A stretch of DNA of 64,000 bases from an uncultured Gammaproteobacteria bacterium (GCA_947259075.1 CAMYKQ010000055.1:23396-87395), one strand, 5' to 3'; counted from the first letter of the stretch, positions 10,238 through 20,581 are shown. The notes: a model not told the origin generated them from the sequence alone. Numbers and translations: made by a program.

Positions 10238-11657
10238 GCAAGCATTAATGATCGCATTGGTGATGCTGACCCTCGGCGCGGGCGGCGGCTATTGGTATGC
10301 GCGCACTGTGTCGTCATCGGCGGTGTCCACGCCGGCAGCGCAACTTGCGGCGGAGCGCCAACCTTTGTTTTATAGACACCCCATGACACCCGGGATCACC
10401 TCGCCAGTGCCGGCGAAGGATGCCATGAACATGGATTACATTCCCGTTTACGCCGAGGATGATTCTGGTCCGGCCGGGACGGTGAAGATTGATCCGGTTA
10501 CGGTGCAGAACATCGGCGTGCGCAGTGCCCGCGCCGAGCGGCGCGTCATCGGCCATACGCTGCGTGCCGTTGGCCGGGTGGATTACAACGAGGAGCGCTT
10601 GACGCGGCTCAATCCCAAGACTGAGGGCTGGGTGGAAAAACTCATGGTCTCTAACACGGGTCAACAGGTGAAGCGCGGCGATGCCTTGTTGAGTTTGTAC
10701 TCACCGCAATTGGTGACGGCGCAGCAGGAGTATCTGCTTGCGCTGCAAAACCGCGCGGTGCTTGAGGCGAGTCCCTATGCCGAACTGCGCGGCAATGCCG
10801 CGCAGTTGGCCGAGGCGTCGCGGGGGCGTTTGGCCTTGCTGGATATGCCCATTGAGCAGATCCATGATTTGGAGCGCGGCGGTAAAGTAATGAAGGCGGT
10901 GCAGATCCGTTCGCCCTTCGACGGCGTGGTCGTGAGTGTCGGCGCGCGTCCTGGCGAGTACGTCATGCCCGCAAGCGAGCTGTATCAAATCGCTGATCTC
11001 AGCAGGCTGTGGGTCTATGTGGATGTGTATGAAAATGAACTGCCCTGGGTGGCCGTGGGTGATGCCGCGCAAATGCGTATCAAGGCCGCGCCGGGTCGGG
11101 TGTTTGCGGGCAAGGTCACCTATCTCTATCCCAGCGTCGATCCCCAGACCCGCACCGCGCGCCTACGCTTGGAGTTCGCCAACGCGGATGGCGTGCTCAA
11201 GCCCGAGATGTTCGCCGAAGTGACTCTGCGCGGCGGCAAGCGCATAGAAACCGTGGCGGTGCCCAGTGAAGCCATTGTGCGTTCGGGTACGCGCGAGCGG
11301 GTATTCGTGGTGCGCGCGCCGGGTAAGTTCGAGCCGCGTGAGGTGAGCTTGGGCGTGAGCGCCGACGGATGGACCGAGATCAAAAAGGGTCTTAGCGCTG
11401 GCGAAGACGTGGTGACCTCGGCGCAGTTCCTCATCGATGCGGAATCCACCTTGCGTGAGGCGGGAGGCAAGATGCGCGAGCAAACGAATAACGCGCCGGA
11501 GGCGGGGTTGGATATGTCGGACCTGGAGATGACGTCAGCGGAAATAACGGACATGGATATGTCTGACATGGATATGTCTGACATGGATATGTCGGATATG
11601 GGTATGAAAATACATGGGCCGCATCCCGCCGCACCCGGAGCGCAGCAGCATGATTAG
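10230..11657 (+). CDS. cusB: RND efflux periplasmic adaptor (CusB-like) with N-terminal heavy-metal-binding segment and Met-rich C-terminal tail
   Basis: YRHPMTPGITSPVPAKDAMNMDYIPVY motif; membrane fusion protein core; C-terminal DMDMS repeats. Confidence 0.9.
   Translation: MNKQALMIALVMLTLGAGGGYWYARTVSSSAVSTPAAQLAAERQPLFYRHPMTPGITSPVPAKDAMNMDYIPVYAEDDSGPAGTVKIDPVTVQNIGVRSARAERRVIGHTLRAVGRVDYNEERLTRLNPKTEGWVEKLMVSNTGQQVKRGDALLSLYSPQLVTAQQEYLLALQNRAVLEASPYAELRGNAAQLAEASRGRLALLDMPIEQIHDLERGGKVMKAVQIRSPFDGVVVSVGARPGEYVMPASELYQIADLSRLWVYVDVYENELPWVAVGDAAQMRIKAAPGRVFAGKVTYLYPSVDPQTRTARLRLEFANADGVLKPEMFAEVTLRGGKRIETVAVPSEAIVRSGTRERVFVVRAPGKFEPREVSLGVSADGWTEIKKGLSAGEDVVTSAQFLIDAESTLREAGGKMREQTNNAPEAGLDMSDLEMTSAEITDMDMSDMDMSDMDMSDMGMKIHGPHPAAPGAQQHD
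11550..11594 (+). repeat. Three tandem 15-bp repeats encoding DMDMS in cusB
   Basis: gacatggatatgtct x2 then gacatggatatgtcg, in frame. Confidence 0.9.
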
Positions 11658-14600
11658 AGCCATCATCGACGCGACTCTGCGCAATAAATTTCAGGTATGG
11701 CTGGCTACGTTATTACTGATCGCGGCCGGCGTTTGGGCGTTGCGTACCACGTCTTTGGACGCGATTCCCGATCTATCCGATGTGCAAGTGATCGTGTTCA
11801 CCGACTACAGTGGCCAGGCGCCGCAAGTGGTGGAAGATCAAGTCACCTATCCGCTCACCACGGCGCTGCTCGCCGTGCCGCATGCCAAGGTCGTGCGCGG
11901 CTATTCGTTGTTCGGCATGTCCTTCGTGTACATCATCTTTGATGAAGGCACGGATTTGTACTGGGCGCGCACGCGCGTGCTGGAGTATTTGAATTATGTG
12001 AGTGAGCGCTTGCCCGCCAGCGTCAATCCCACGCTGGGGCCGGATGCCACGGGTGTGGGTTGGGTGTACGAATATGCCTTGGTGGATAAGACTGGTCAGC
12101 ACGATTTGGCGCAGCTGCGTTCCTTGCAAGATTGGTTTTTACGTTATCAATTACAGGCCGTGGCGGGTGTCGCCGAGGTCGCGTCTATCGGCGGTTTCGT
12201 CAAACAATACCAAGTAGACATCGATCCGCGTTTGCTGGCGTCCTACAATATTTCCTTGATGCAAGTGCGCGAGGCCATTGCGCGTTCCAATAACGATGTG
12301 GGCGGGAGTGTGCTCGAATTGGCCGAGACCGAGTACATGGTGCGTGGACGGGGTTATCTCCGCGGCATCGCCGATATCGAAGGCATTCCGCTGGCGGTAA
12401 ACCAGGGTGGCGTGCCTGTCCGCGTCAAAGACATTGCCCACGTTCACCTTGGGCCCGAGTTGCGGCGCGGTCTCGCGGAGCTCAACGGCGAAGGTGAAGT
12501 CGCGGGCGGCGTGGTGGTGATGCGCTACGGCGAGAATGCCATGGCGGTGATCGAGAAGGTGCGCGCCAAATTGGACGAACTCAAACCCAGTTTGCCGCCT
12601 GGCGTGGAGATCGTGCCGGTGTACGATCGCGGCGCCTTGATCGAGCGCGCGGTGGGCACGCTGACGCGGGTGCTCATTGAAGAGTCGATCGTAGTCTCGC
12701 TGGTGTGTTTAATATTTTTATTGCACGCGCGTTCGGCCCTGGTCGCGATCATTACCCTGCCGCTGGGTATCCTCGCCGCGCTGCTCATCATGCGCTGGCA
12801 GGGCATCAATGCCAATATCATGTCGCTGGGTGGCATCGCCATCGCCATCGGCGCGATGGTGGATGGCGCCATCGTTATGATCGAGAATGCCCACAAACAT
12901 CTCGAACGTGCCGTGCGGGTAAAAGGTGGCGCATTGAGCGGCGCTGAACGCTGGCAAGCCTGCGGTGATGCGGCCAAGGAAGTGGGGCCGGCCCTGTTCT
13001 TTTCCTTGCTCATCATTACGGTTTCATTCCTGCCGGTGTTTACCCTGCAAGCGCAGGAAGGGCGTTTGTTCGCGCCGCTGGCCTACACCAAGTCTTACGC
13101 CATGGCGGCGGCGGCGGTGCTGGCCATTACCTTGGTGCCGGTGTTGATGGGGTATTTCATCCGCGGCAAAATCCCGGCTGAAAGCCGCAATCCTTTAAAC
13201 CGCGCGCTGCATGCCGTGCACACGCCAGCGTTGCGGCTGGCCATGCGCTGGCGTTGGGTCACGCTGTTTTTGGCGGCGGGGCTGCTGGCGGTGACGGTGT
13301 ATCCGGCCGCGAAGTTAGGGACGGAATTCATGCCACCCTTGGACGAGGGTGACTTGCTGTACATGCCGACGACCTACCCGGGTATTTCCATCACCAAGGC
13401 GCGCGAGCTGACGCAGCAGACGGACAAGATCCTCAAAACCTTTCCCGAGGTGGAAGCGGTATTCGGCAAGGTGGGGCGCGCGGAAACCGCCACCGATATG
13501 GCGCCCTTGTCGATGCTTGAGACTACGGTGAAATTAAAGCCGCGCGCGGCGTGGCCTAATCCACTCAAGCGCACGCGGGACTTGGTGCAGGAAATGGATG
13601 CGGCGATTAATTTCCCCGGCGTCGCCAATGTCTGGACCTTGCCGATCAAGAACCGTATCGACATGCTCTCTACCGGTATTAAAACTCCGGTCGGCTTGAA
13701 GGTGAGCGGACCCGATCTCAACGTATTGCAGGAGCTAGTCACCCAGCTGGAGCGGATATTGAAGCAGGTGCCTGGGACACGTTCCGCCTTGGGTGATCGC
13801 GCCGTGGGCGGCTATTACTTGGATTTCGCTATCCAGCGCGACGCGGCCGCGCGTTATGGTCTGACCGTGGGGGATGTGCAGGATGTGATTCAAACGGCCA
13901 TTGGTGGCATGAACGTTACCCAGACAGTTGAAGGGCTCGAACGCTACAGCGTCAATCTGCGTTACCCGCGCGAGTTGCGCGATAATCTCGAGGATTTGCG
14001 CCGGGTCTTGGTGCCTACGTCCACGGGGGCGCAGATACCGTTGTCATTGCTTGCGGATCTAGAATTGCGCCGCGGTCCGCCGGACATCAAGAGCGAGAAT
14101 GCGCGTCCCAATGCCTGGATCTACGTCGATATCGACACCAGCGATTTGGGCGGCTATGTCGCACGGGCAAAAGACGTTGTTACGCGCGAGCTCGTCCTCC
14201 CGGCCGGTTACACCTTGGCGTGGTCGGGGCAGTACGAATACCTGGAACGCGTGGCCGCGCGCATGAAAATCGTCGTGCCCGCTACCTTGCTCATCATCTT
14301 CGTGCTGCTGTATTGGAATTTTCGCAACGTGGTGGCGCCATTGGTGGTGATGTTGTCGATTCCTTTCGGTTTGATCGGTGGCGTGTGGCTGGTGTATCTG
14401 CTGGGCTATAACGTCTCCGTCGCCGTGGCCGTGGGGTTTATCGCCCTGGCGGGCGTCGCGGCGGAGATCGGTGTGCTCGTACTCACCTTCATCGATCAGG
14501 AGATCGCGCGCCGCCGCGCGGCGGGTGAGGTGATGGATGCCGCGGCCTTGGTTGCCGCCGCTCAAACCGGCACGGCCGAACGTGTACGTCCCATCGCCAT

Positions 14601-14811
14601 GACCGCGACCGCCATCATCGCCGGTTTGCTGCCCATCTTGTGGGGTACGGGCACGGGTTCGGAGGTGATGAGCCGCATCGCCGCGCCCATGGTGGGCGGC
14701 ATGCTTACCGTGACGCTGTTGAGCTTGCTGGTGTTGCCGGTGATTTATGCTTGGGTGTTACAAATTCGCGAGCGTTCGGCGGAGCCCGCTGTTATTTCAA
14801 AAGAGATTTAA
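11650..14811 (+). CDS. cusA: CusA/CzcA family heavy-metal RND transporter
   Basis: ~1050 aa RND protein; PDLSDVQVIVFTDYSGQAPQVVEDQVTYPL and GTEFMPPLDEGDLLYMPTTYPG. ATG 11650 overlaps the cusB stop. Confidence 0.95.
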   Translation: MIRAIIDATLRNKFQVWLATLLLIAAGVWALRTTSLDAIPDLSDVQVIVFTDYSGQAPQVVEDQVTYPLTTALLAVPHAKVVRGYSLFGMSFVYIIFDEGTDLYWARTRVLEYLNYVSERLPASVNPTLGPDATGVGWVYEYALVDKTGQHDLAQLRSLQDWFLRYQLQAVAGVAEVASIGGFVKQYQVDIDPRLLASYNISLMQVREAIARSNNDVGGSVLELAETEYMVRGRGYLRGIADIEGIPLAVNQGGVPVRVKDIAHVHLGPELRRGLAELNGEGEVAGGVVVMRYGENAMAVIEKVRAKLDELKPSLPPGVEIVPVYDRGALIERAVGTLTRVLIEESIVVSLVCLIFLLHARSALVAIITLPLGILAALLIMRWQGINANIMSLGGIAIAIGAMVDGAIVMIENAHKHLERAVRVKGGALSGAERWQACGDAAKEVGPALFFSLLIITVSFLPVFTLQAQEGRLFAPLAYTKSYAMAAAAVLAITLVPVLMGYFIRGKIPAESRNPLNRALHAVHTPALRLAMRWRWVTLFLAAGLLAVTVYPAAKLGTEFMPPLDEGDLLYMPTTYPGISITKARELTQQTDKILKTFPEVEAVFGKVGRAETATDMAPLSMLETTVKLKPRAAWPNPLKRTRDLVQEMDAAINFPGVANVWTLPIKNRIDMLSTGIKTPVGLKVSGPDLNVLQELVTQLERILKQVPGTRSALGDRAVGGYYLDFAIQRDAAARYGLTVGDVQDVIQTAIGGMNVTQTVEGLERYSVNLRYPRELRDNLEDLRRVLVPTSTGAQIPLSLLADLELRRGPPDIKSENARPNAWIYVDIDTSDLGGYVARAKDVVTRELVLPAGYTLAWSGQYEYLERVAARMKIVVPATLLIIFVLLYWNFRNVVAPLVVMLSIPFGLIGGVWLVYLLGYNVSVAVAVGFIALAGVAAEIGVLVLTFIDQEIARRRAAGEVMDAAALVAAAQTGTAERVRPIAMTATAIIAGLLPILWGTGTGSEVMSRIAAPMVGGMLTVTLLSLLVLPVIYAWVLQIRERSAEPAVISKEI

Positions 14812-14854
14812 CCGTTTTTTTTGTACGCCACATGGCATCTATGAGGAGAATGAT

Positions 14855-15253
14855 ATGAGTACATTACGCAATTTTGCCGCTGCCGCGGCCCTGGCCACGG
14901 TCTTGTCATCCTCCGCCTTAAGTGCGGCCGATGGCATGTTGGAAGAGCGGCAAGACATCGACGGCTACAGCGTCACCTTTCACGTCATGCCAGCACAACC
15001 CGGCAAGGAAATGGGCGGCAGTCATGATTTTATGCTCAAGGTAGAGAAGGATGGTAAGGCGCTGCGCGACGTAGTGGCCAACTCCAAGGTCATCCATCCC
15101 AATCAGCAGGAAGAAAGCAAGATGATGATGAAGATGGGCGATTGGTTGATGGCGGGTTACGACCTTGGTCATGACGGCAAGCATCAGCTGATGGTGCTCT
15201 TTAAAACGGCGGATGGCGCCAAACACAAGGGCGGCGTATTTTACGGTGACTGA
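14855..15253 (+). CDS. Periplasmic protein of unknown function with signal peptide
   Basis: MSTLRNFAAAAALATVLSSSALSAADG signal peptide; RBS gagga upstream of ATG 14855. Confidence 0.6.
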   Translation: MSTLRNFAAAAALATVLSSSALSAADGMLEERQDIDGYSVTFHVMPAQPGKEMGGSHDFMLKVEKDGKALRDVVANSKVIHPNQQEESKMMMKMGDWLMAGYDLGHDGKHQLMVLFKTADGAKHKGGVFYGD

Positions 15254-15332
15254 GCGAGAATTGAGCGTTCGTTTTGGGTCTTGGGTATGGTTGATTTAAT
15301 TCGCTTACCCGGTCCGCATGAAAGGAGCGGCC

Positions 15333-15464
15333 ATGCCTGTCATCGTCACGCCGCCGCAATATCGTTTTCCCTGGTATGCGCGCCTGTTTTTCTGGGACCA
15401 GCGACGCCGTTACGGCGCGGTTGCGGGGGCTCACATAGCCAAACCGCCGGCGTCACGTCGCTGA
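15333..15464 (+). CDS. Possible 43-aa small ORF (MPVIVTPPQYRFPWYARLFFWDQRRRYGAVAGAHIAKPPASRR)
   Basis: Good RBS (aaaggagcgg) before ATG 15333; tail-to-tail overlap with the histidine kinase stop. Below the ORF-track cutoff. Confidence 0.4.
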   Translation: MPVIVTPPQYRFPWYARLFFWDQRRRYGAVAGAHIAKPPASRR

Positions 15465-16838
15465 TTGCGCCCGTACCGGTAGCGTGATGCGGAATTGGAC
15501 GTGATCCGCGCGGGTGTTTGCCACGACGGTACCGCCGTGCGCCGCGACGATGGATTTGACGATGGCCAAACCTAAGCCCGCGCCCTCGCCGCCGCGCTGC
15601 CGCGAAGCATCGACGCGATAAAAACGGTCGAAGAGTTTCGCTAGATGCCCGGCGGGGATGGTGCCGGGGTTCTCGACCAAAATAGAGATCTTGTCTTTTG
15701 CACCGGTGTCGATGTGTACCCGTACCGCTGCACCGGCCGGGGTGTGGCGGATGGCGTTGGATAGCAGGTTGCCCAGCGCGCGGCGCAGCATCAGTCTATC
15801 GCCGGGTATGCACGCCGCGCCCTCCAAGCTCAGAGTGACGCCGCGCTCTTCCGCCCAGGCTTCGTAGTAGTCGAACAGTGCGCGTACTTCATTGCCGAGG
15901 TCCACTTCGGTGGCATCGGGGATGGTCAGGCCATGGTCCGCCTGCGCCAGAAACAGCATATCGCCGATCATCCGCGCCATGCGTTCGTATTCCTCGATAT
16001 TGGAATAGAGGATTTCGCGGTACGCGTCCGGGGTGCGCGCTTGCGACAGGGCGACTTGAGTTTGGGTCAGCAAGCTGGTGACCGGCGTGCGCAGCTCGTG
16101 GGCGATGTCGGCGGAGAAATTCGACAGCCGCTGGAAGGATTCCTCAATCCGCGCGAACATATCATTAAACGACGCCGCAAGGTCCGCCAGTTCCGCCGGC
16201 ACCTTGTTAGGATCAAGGCGGGTATCGAGTTGCTGCGCGCTGAGGTGGCGGATGGTGGTGACGATTTCATGCAGCGGCGCATGTCCGCGCCGCACCGCGA
16301 TCCAGCCCATCAACCCCATCAGACTAATGCTGCCCGCGATCATCAGCCATAGTGTCTGACGAAAGTCTTCGAGGAAACGTAGATGATGGTCGATGGCCAC
16401 CGCCACGGCGAGGATGTGATCTTGTTGCCCAATGCGCCGCAACAATATGCGGTAGGTGTGCGCCGCATCGCCCCATATGTGCACGCTCTCGTCATCGCCG
16501 CCTGGCATTGCTATTTGAATAAATGTGGCAAGGTCGGGGCCTGTGCTGGCGAAGAGCGGCCGCTTATCTTGATCGAATAGATAGAGGGAGGCGCCGTGGT
16601 GGCCCACTATCAAATCGTCGAAGCGCGTTTCGAGCGCGCTGTAGCCCTGATCCTTGGGTAACGCGGCCAAGGCGCGCTCCGCGGCCAGCGCGGTGACGCT
16701 GAGTTCTTTGACGTCTTCGATTTCGAAATGATGTTCGATGGAGCGGATGACGATCCAGCCGAAAGTGGAAAAAACCACGGCTGAGGCGATGCCGAACAGT
16801 AAGGTTAAACGTAACGCGAGTGACAGAGGGCGGCGCAT
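15453..16838 (-). CDS. copS: Heavy-metal sensor histidine kinase (CusS/CopS-like)
   Basis: HisKA motif FSADIAHELRTPVTSLLTQTQVALSQARTPDAYREILYSNIEEYERMARMIGDMLFLAQAD; HATPase GAGLGLAIVKSIVAAHGG; adjacent RR. Confidence 0.9.
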   Translation of the reverse strand: MRRPLSLALRLTLLFGIASAVVFSTFGWIVIRSIEHHFEIEDVKELSVTALAAERALAALPKDQGYSALETRFDDLIVGHHGASLYLFDQDKRPLFASTGPDLATFIQIAMPGGDDESVHIWGDAAHTYRILLRRIGQQDHILAVAVAIDHHLRFLEDFRQTLWLMIAGSISLMGLMGWIAVRRGHAPLHEIVTTIRHLSAQQLDTRLDPNKVPAELADLAASFNDMFARIEESFQRLSNFSADIAHELRTPVTSLLTQTQVALSQARTPDAYREILYSNIEEYERMARMIGDMLFLAQADHGLTIPDATEVDLGNEVRALFDYYEAWAEERGVTLSLEGAACIPGDRLMLRRALGNLLSNAIRHTPAGAAVRVHIDTGAKDKISILVENPGTIPAGHLAKLFDRFYRVDASRQRGGEGAGLGLAIVKSIVAAHGGTVVANTRADHVQFRITLPVRAQSAT

Positions 16839-17527
16839 CAGGTGACGGCGTCGCCCGGGGCGTCGAGCATATAGCCCATGCCGCGTACGGTGTGTATGAG
16901 TTTGACCGCGAAATCGTCGTCGACCTTGGCGCGCAGACGGCGGATGGCGACATCGATGACATTGGTGTTGCCGTCGAAGTTCATGTCCCAGATTTGCGAG
17001 GCGATCAGCGAACGCGGCAGCACTTCACCGCGGCGGCGCACGAGCAGCTCCATCAATGCGAATTCCTTGGCGGTGAGGGTGATGCGCCGTCCCGCGCGGG
17101 TAATGCGGCGGCGCGCCACGTCGAGTTCGAGATCGGCGATTATAAATAGGGTCTCGCTGACCGGTGCGACGCCGCGGCGCAACAAGCTACGTACCCGCGC
17201 CAGCAGCTCGGCGAAGGCGAAGGGTTTGACGAGATAATCATCCGCGCCCAGTTCCAGCCCCTTGACGCGGTCATCGACGCTGTCGCGGGCGGTGAGAAAC
17301 AGCACCGGGGTGGAATGGCCGGACTCGCGCAGGGTTTGCAATAGCCGCCAGCCGTCGACATCCGGCAGCATGATGTCGAGGATGAGCAGGTCATAGTGTC
17401 CTGTCATGGCGAGGTGCTGGCCGTCCAAGCCGTTGCGCGCCACATCGACCACGAAGCCGGCTTCGCTCAGACCGAGGCGGAGATAGTCGCCGATCTTGCT
17501 TTCGTCTTCGACGATCAGAATTTTCAT
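16838..17527 (-). CDS. copR: OmpR-family response regulator (CusR/CopR-like)
   Basis: [36 protein letters not shown]...; winged-helix C-terminus [32 protein letters not shown]. Confidence 0.92.
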   Translation of the reverse strand: MKILIVEDESKIGDYLRLGLSEAGFVVDVARNGLDGQHLAMTGHYDLLILDIMLPDVDGWRLLQTLRESGHSTPVLFLTARDSVDDRVKGLELGADDYLVKPFAFAELLARVRSLLRRGVAPVSETLFIIADLELDVARRRITRAGRRITLTAKEFALMELLVRRRGEVLPRSLIASQIWDMNFDGNTNVIDVAIRRLRAKVDDDFAVKLIHTVRGMGYMLDAPGDAVT

Positions 17528-17644
17528 GGGGATGTGGCGTCACCTAAGTAATGGCATTCGCGCCGGTTTCATAAGGTCTAGCAGGCGGCGTCAAAGCGAG
17601 GGTGCAAGCTTACCGCCACGAGTCCGCCCGCGCCATGACGGCCA

Positions 17645-17662
17645 CATTACAAAATTGTAATG
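17645..17662. promoter_or_regulatory. Cop-box-like palindrome CATTACAA-AA-TTGTAATG
   Basis: Perfect 8-bp inverted repeat with 2-bp spacer between divergent copR and copA; matches the known CopR/CusR box pattern. Confidence 0.8.
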
Positions 17663-17768
17663 ATCGCGTCATCCCCAAGTCAGGGACGCTTGGCTATGCT
17701 TAAGTCACTTGATCCGCTTCCGTGCGCCTGCGGGCCGGCACCCTGATTTTTTTGGAGGATACCTTGAG

Positions 17769-19532
17769 ATGAAGCGTCCGTCCCACCCCGCTCTCGTGCT
17801 GCCGAACTTGCCGCGGCGGCGTTTTCTGCAAGGCTTGGCCGCCGGCGGCGTGCTCGCGGGCTTGGCGCCGCTGCTCAAACCGGCGCGGGCGCAAGCGGCG
17901 GCCGCCGCGGCGAGCGGTTACGCCCCCGAGCTGAGGGGTACGGAATTCGATTTGACCATTGCCGAGAGCCGGGTCAACTTCACCGGCGCGCCGTGCATCG
18001 CGACGACCGTGAACGGCTCCTTGCCCGCACCGACCCTGCGCTGGCGCGAAGGCGACACCGTCACCATCCGCGTGACCAATCGCTTGCGTGAAGACACCTC
18101 CATTCATTGGCACGGCATGATCCTGCCTTCTCAAATGGACGGGGTGCCGGGCATCAGCTTCAAGGGCATCGCGCCGGGCGAAACCTTTACCTATCGCTTC
18201 AAGGTCGCGCAAAGCGGCACCTATTGGTATCACTCGCACTCCGGCATGCAAGAGCAGACCGGACTGTTCGGCGCCATCATCATCGATCCCGCCGCCGGCG
18301 CCGCGCGGCGCGCCGAGCGTGATTATGTGGTGCAATTATCCGACTGGACCGATGAAGACCCGATGCGGATCTTCGCCAAGCTCAAAGCCCAGAGCGATTA
18401 CTACAATTTCAATCAGCCCACGGCGGGGAATTTTTTCCGCGATGTCAGCCAGGACGGTCTGACGGCGGCGATGGCCAAGCGCCGCATGTGGAATCAGATG
18501 CGCATGAATCCGACGGATCTCGCCGACATCTCCGCTTACACCTACACCTATCTCACCAACGGCACCACCCCGGCGGGGAATTGGACGGGTCTGTTCAAGC
18601 CCGGCGAGCGCGTGCGTCTGCGTTTCATCAATGGTTCCGCGATGACGTTTTTCGACGTGCGTATTCCTGGGCTCAAGATGACCGTGGTGCAGAACGACGG
18701 CGTCGATGTCGAACCGGTCACGGTCGATGAGATGCGCATCGGCGTCGCCGAAACTTATGACGTCATCGTCGAACCCCAGGACGAGGTCTACACCATCTTC
18801 GCCCAGTCTATGGACCGCAGTGGCTATGCGCGCGGCACCTTGGCCGTGCGTGAAGGCATGACGGCCGGCGTGCCCGCCTTGGATGCGCCCGAGCCGCTGA
18901 GCATGGGCGATATGATGGGCGCGATGGGCGGTGGCATGGCCGCGATGCCGCACGGCGGCGATGGCGCCATGGCCATGGATCACGGTGCTCATGCCATGGG
19001 CGCGACTACGGTGCGCGTGCGTCACGCCACCACGGAATACGGTCCCAGCGTCGATATGCGCGTCGATACGCCGCGCGCCAATCTCGACGATCCGGGCGTG
19101 GGTCTGCGCAACAACGGCCGCCGCGTGCTCACCTATGCCGATCTGCGCACCGTCGGCGGCGCGCTGGACCCGCGCCCCGCGGAGCGCGAAATCGAATTGC
19201 ATCTCACCGGCAATATGGAACGCTACACCTGGTCTCTCGACGGGCTGGAATTCGGCAAGTCCACGCCCGTGCATTTCCGTCACGGCGAACGTCTGCGGGT
19301 GATATTGCACAACGACACCATGATGACCCATCCCATGCATTTGCACGGCATGTGGAGCGAGCTGGAAAACGCCAAGGGCGAATTTCAAGCGCGCAAACAC
19401 ACCATCAGCGTGCAACCGGCGCAGCGCATCAGTTTTCTCGTCACCGCGGACGCGCCCGGCCGCTGGGCCTGGCACTGCCATCTGCTCTATCACATGGATG
19501 CGGGCATGTTCCGCCAGGTGGTGGTGGCATGA
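17769..19532 (+). CDS. copA: Multicopper oxidase CopA (Tat-exported)
   Basis: Tat-like RRRFLQGLAAGG; multicopper oxidase motifs HWHGMILPSQMDGVPGISF, YWYHSHSGMQEQTGLFG, HPMHLHGMW and WAWHCHLLYHMDAGM. Confidence 0.96.
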   Translation: MKRPSHPALVLPNLPRRRFLQGLAAGGVLAGLAPLLKPARAQAAAAAASGYAPELRGTEFDLTIAESRVNFTGAPCIATTVNGSLPAPTLRWREGDTVTIRVTNRLREDTSIHWHGMILPSQMDGVPGISFKGIAPGETFTYRFKVAQSGTYWYHSHSGMQEQTGLFGAIIIDPAAGAARRAERDYVVQLSDWTDEDPMRIFAKLKAQSDYYNFNQPTAGNFFRDVSQDGLTAAMAKRRMWNQMRMNPTDLADISAYTYTYLTNGTTPAGNWTGLFKPGERVRLRFINGSAMTFFDVRIPGLKMTVVQNDGVDVEPVTVDEMRIGVAETYDVIVEPQDEVYTIFAQSMDRSGYARGTLAVREGMTAGVPALDAPEPLSMGDMMGAMGGGMAAMPHGGDGAMAMDHGAHAMGATTVRVRHATTEYGPSVDMRVDTPRANLDDPGVGLRNNGRRVLTYADLRTVGGALDPRPAEREIELHLTGNMERYTWSLDGLEFGKSTPVHFRHGERLRVILHNDTMMTHPMHLHGMWSELENAKGEFQARKHTISVQPAQRISFLVTADAPGRWAWHCHLLYHMDAGMFRQVVVA

Positions 19533-20581
19533 AGCTGCGCGCCTTCACACCCAAAATAACGGATAAGCCGTCTCATCTGCCGGCCCTCGGCGCCGCCGTG
19601 CTCTTGAGTCTGTCCGTGGCGCCGTCGTGGGCGCAAGACGCGGAGGCCGAGGCGCACGCCGGTCATGGTGCGAGTGCCAAGACTATGGAAGAGATGAATC
19701 ACGGCGCCGTGTCTCATGATGCGATGTCCATGGAGATGGACATGAATATGGATGATATGTCCACTATGGATAGGAACGGCGAGATGGCGCCCGGCATGAC
19801 GCATGAAGGCGCGGCGCTGGAGAAGAAGGATGACATGACGGACAGGGGCGCCATGTCCATGCAAGGGGGCGCGGCGCCACTTGATGCGCGTGACCCGCAT
19901 GCATATTCCGGCGGCCATGACTTCGGGCCTTTCCCGTTGCGGCTCGCTGATAGACACAATTTCGGCGCGCTCTTGGTCGATCGCTTAGAGGCGGTGCGCG
20001 CGGATGACGATGACTTCGTCGCTTACGATCTGCAAGCGCGTTACGGCCGTGACTATGACCGGCTGGTATTGAAGGCCGAGGGCGATGTCAGTGACGGCGC
20101 ATTAGAGGAAGGCAGTACGCAATTGCTGTGGGGCCATGCCGTGGCGCCATTCTGGGATACGCAGCTGGGTCTGCGTTACGACACGGGTGAGGCGCCGGAT
20201 CAAGGCTGGCTGGCATTCGGTATTCAAGGGCTGGCGCCCTATTGGTTCGAAGTGGATGCCGCGGCCTATGTGGGTGCGGCGGGCCGCGGCGCCGTGAGCG
20301 TAGAGGCGGAATACGAACTGCTATTGACGCAAAATTTGATCTTGCAGCCGCACGTCGAGATGACGGCCTACGCCAAGGACGATGGTGAACGCGGGCTGGG
20401 TTCGGGCCTGTCCGATGTGGTGCTGGGCTTGCGGCTGCGTTATGAGATTCGCCGTGAATTCGCGCCTTACATCGGCATGGAATGGGTCGGCACCTACGGC
20501 GGCAGCGCGGATTATGCCCGCGCCGCGGGCAAGAATACGGATGAGATGCGGGTCGTGGCGGGGCTGCGTTTTTGGTTTTGA
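19529..20581 (+). CDS. copB: Copper resistance outer membrane protein CopB with Met/His-rich N-terminus
   Basis: Overlaps the copA stop (ATGA); MSMEMDMNMDDMSTMDRNGEMAPGM; CopB core and beta-barrel C-terminus ending RFWF. Confidence 0.92.
   Translation: MKLRAFTPKITDKPSHLPALGAAVLLSLSVAPSWAQDAEAEAHAGHGASAKTMEEMNHGAVSHDAMSMEMDMNMDDMSTMDRNGEMAPGMTHEGAALEKKDDMTDRGAMSMQGGAAPLDARDPHAYSGGHDFGPFPLRLADRHNFGALLVDRLEAVRADDDDFVAYDLQARYGRDYDRLVLKAEGDVSDGALEEGSTQLLWGHAVAPFWDTQLGLRYDTGEAPDQGWLAFGIQGLAPYWFEVDAAAYVGAAGRGAVSVEAEYELLLTQNLILQPHVEMTAYAKDDGERGLGSGLSDVVLGLRLRYEIRREFAPYIGMEWVGTYGGSADYARAAGKNTDEMRVVAGLRFWF

Noticed and set aside
11550-11594. CRISPR-like short tandem repeat
   Set aside because: Only three contiguous 15-bp units without spacers, in frame in cusB; coding repeat, not a CRISPR.
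18336-19493. 385-aa minus-strand ORF antisense to copA
   Set aside because: Shadow ORF, His/Arg-rich from reverse reading of the multicopper oxidase; the forward frame has clear copper motifs.
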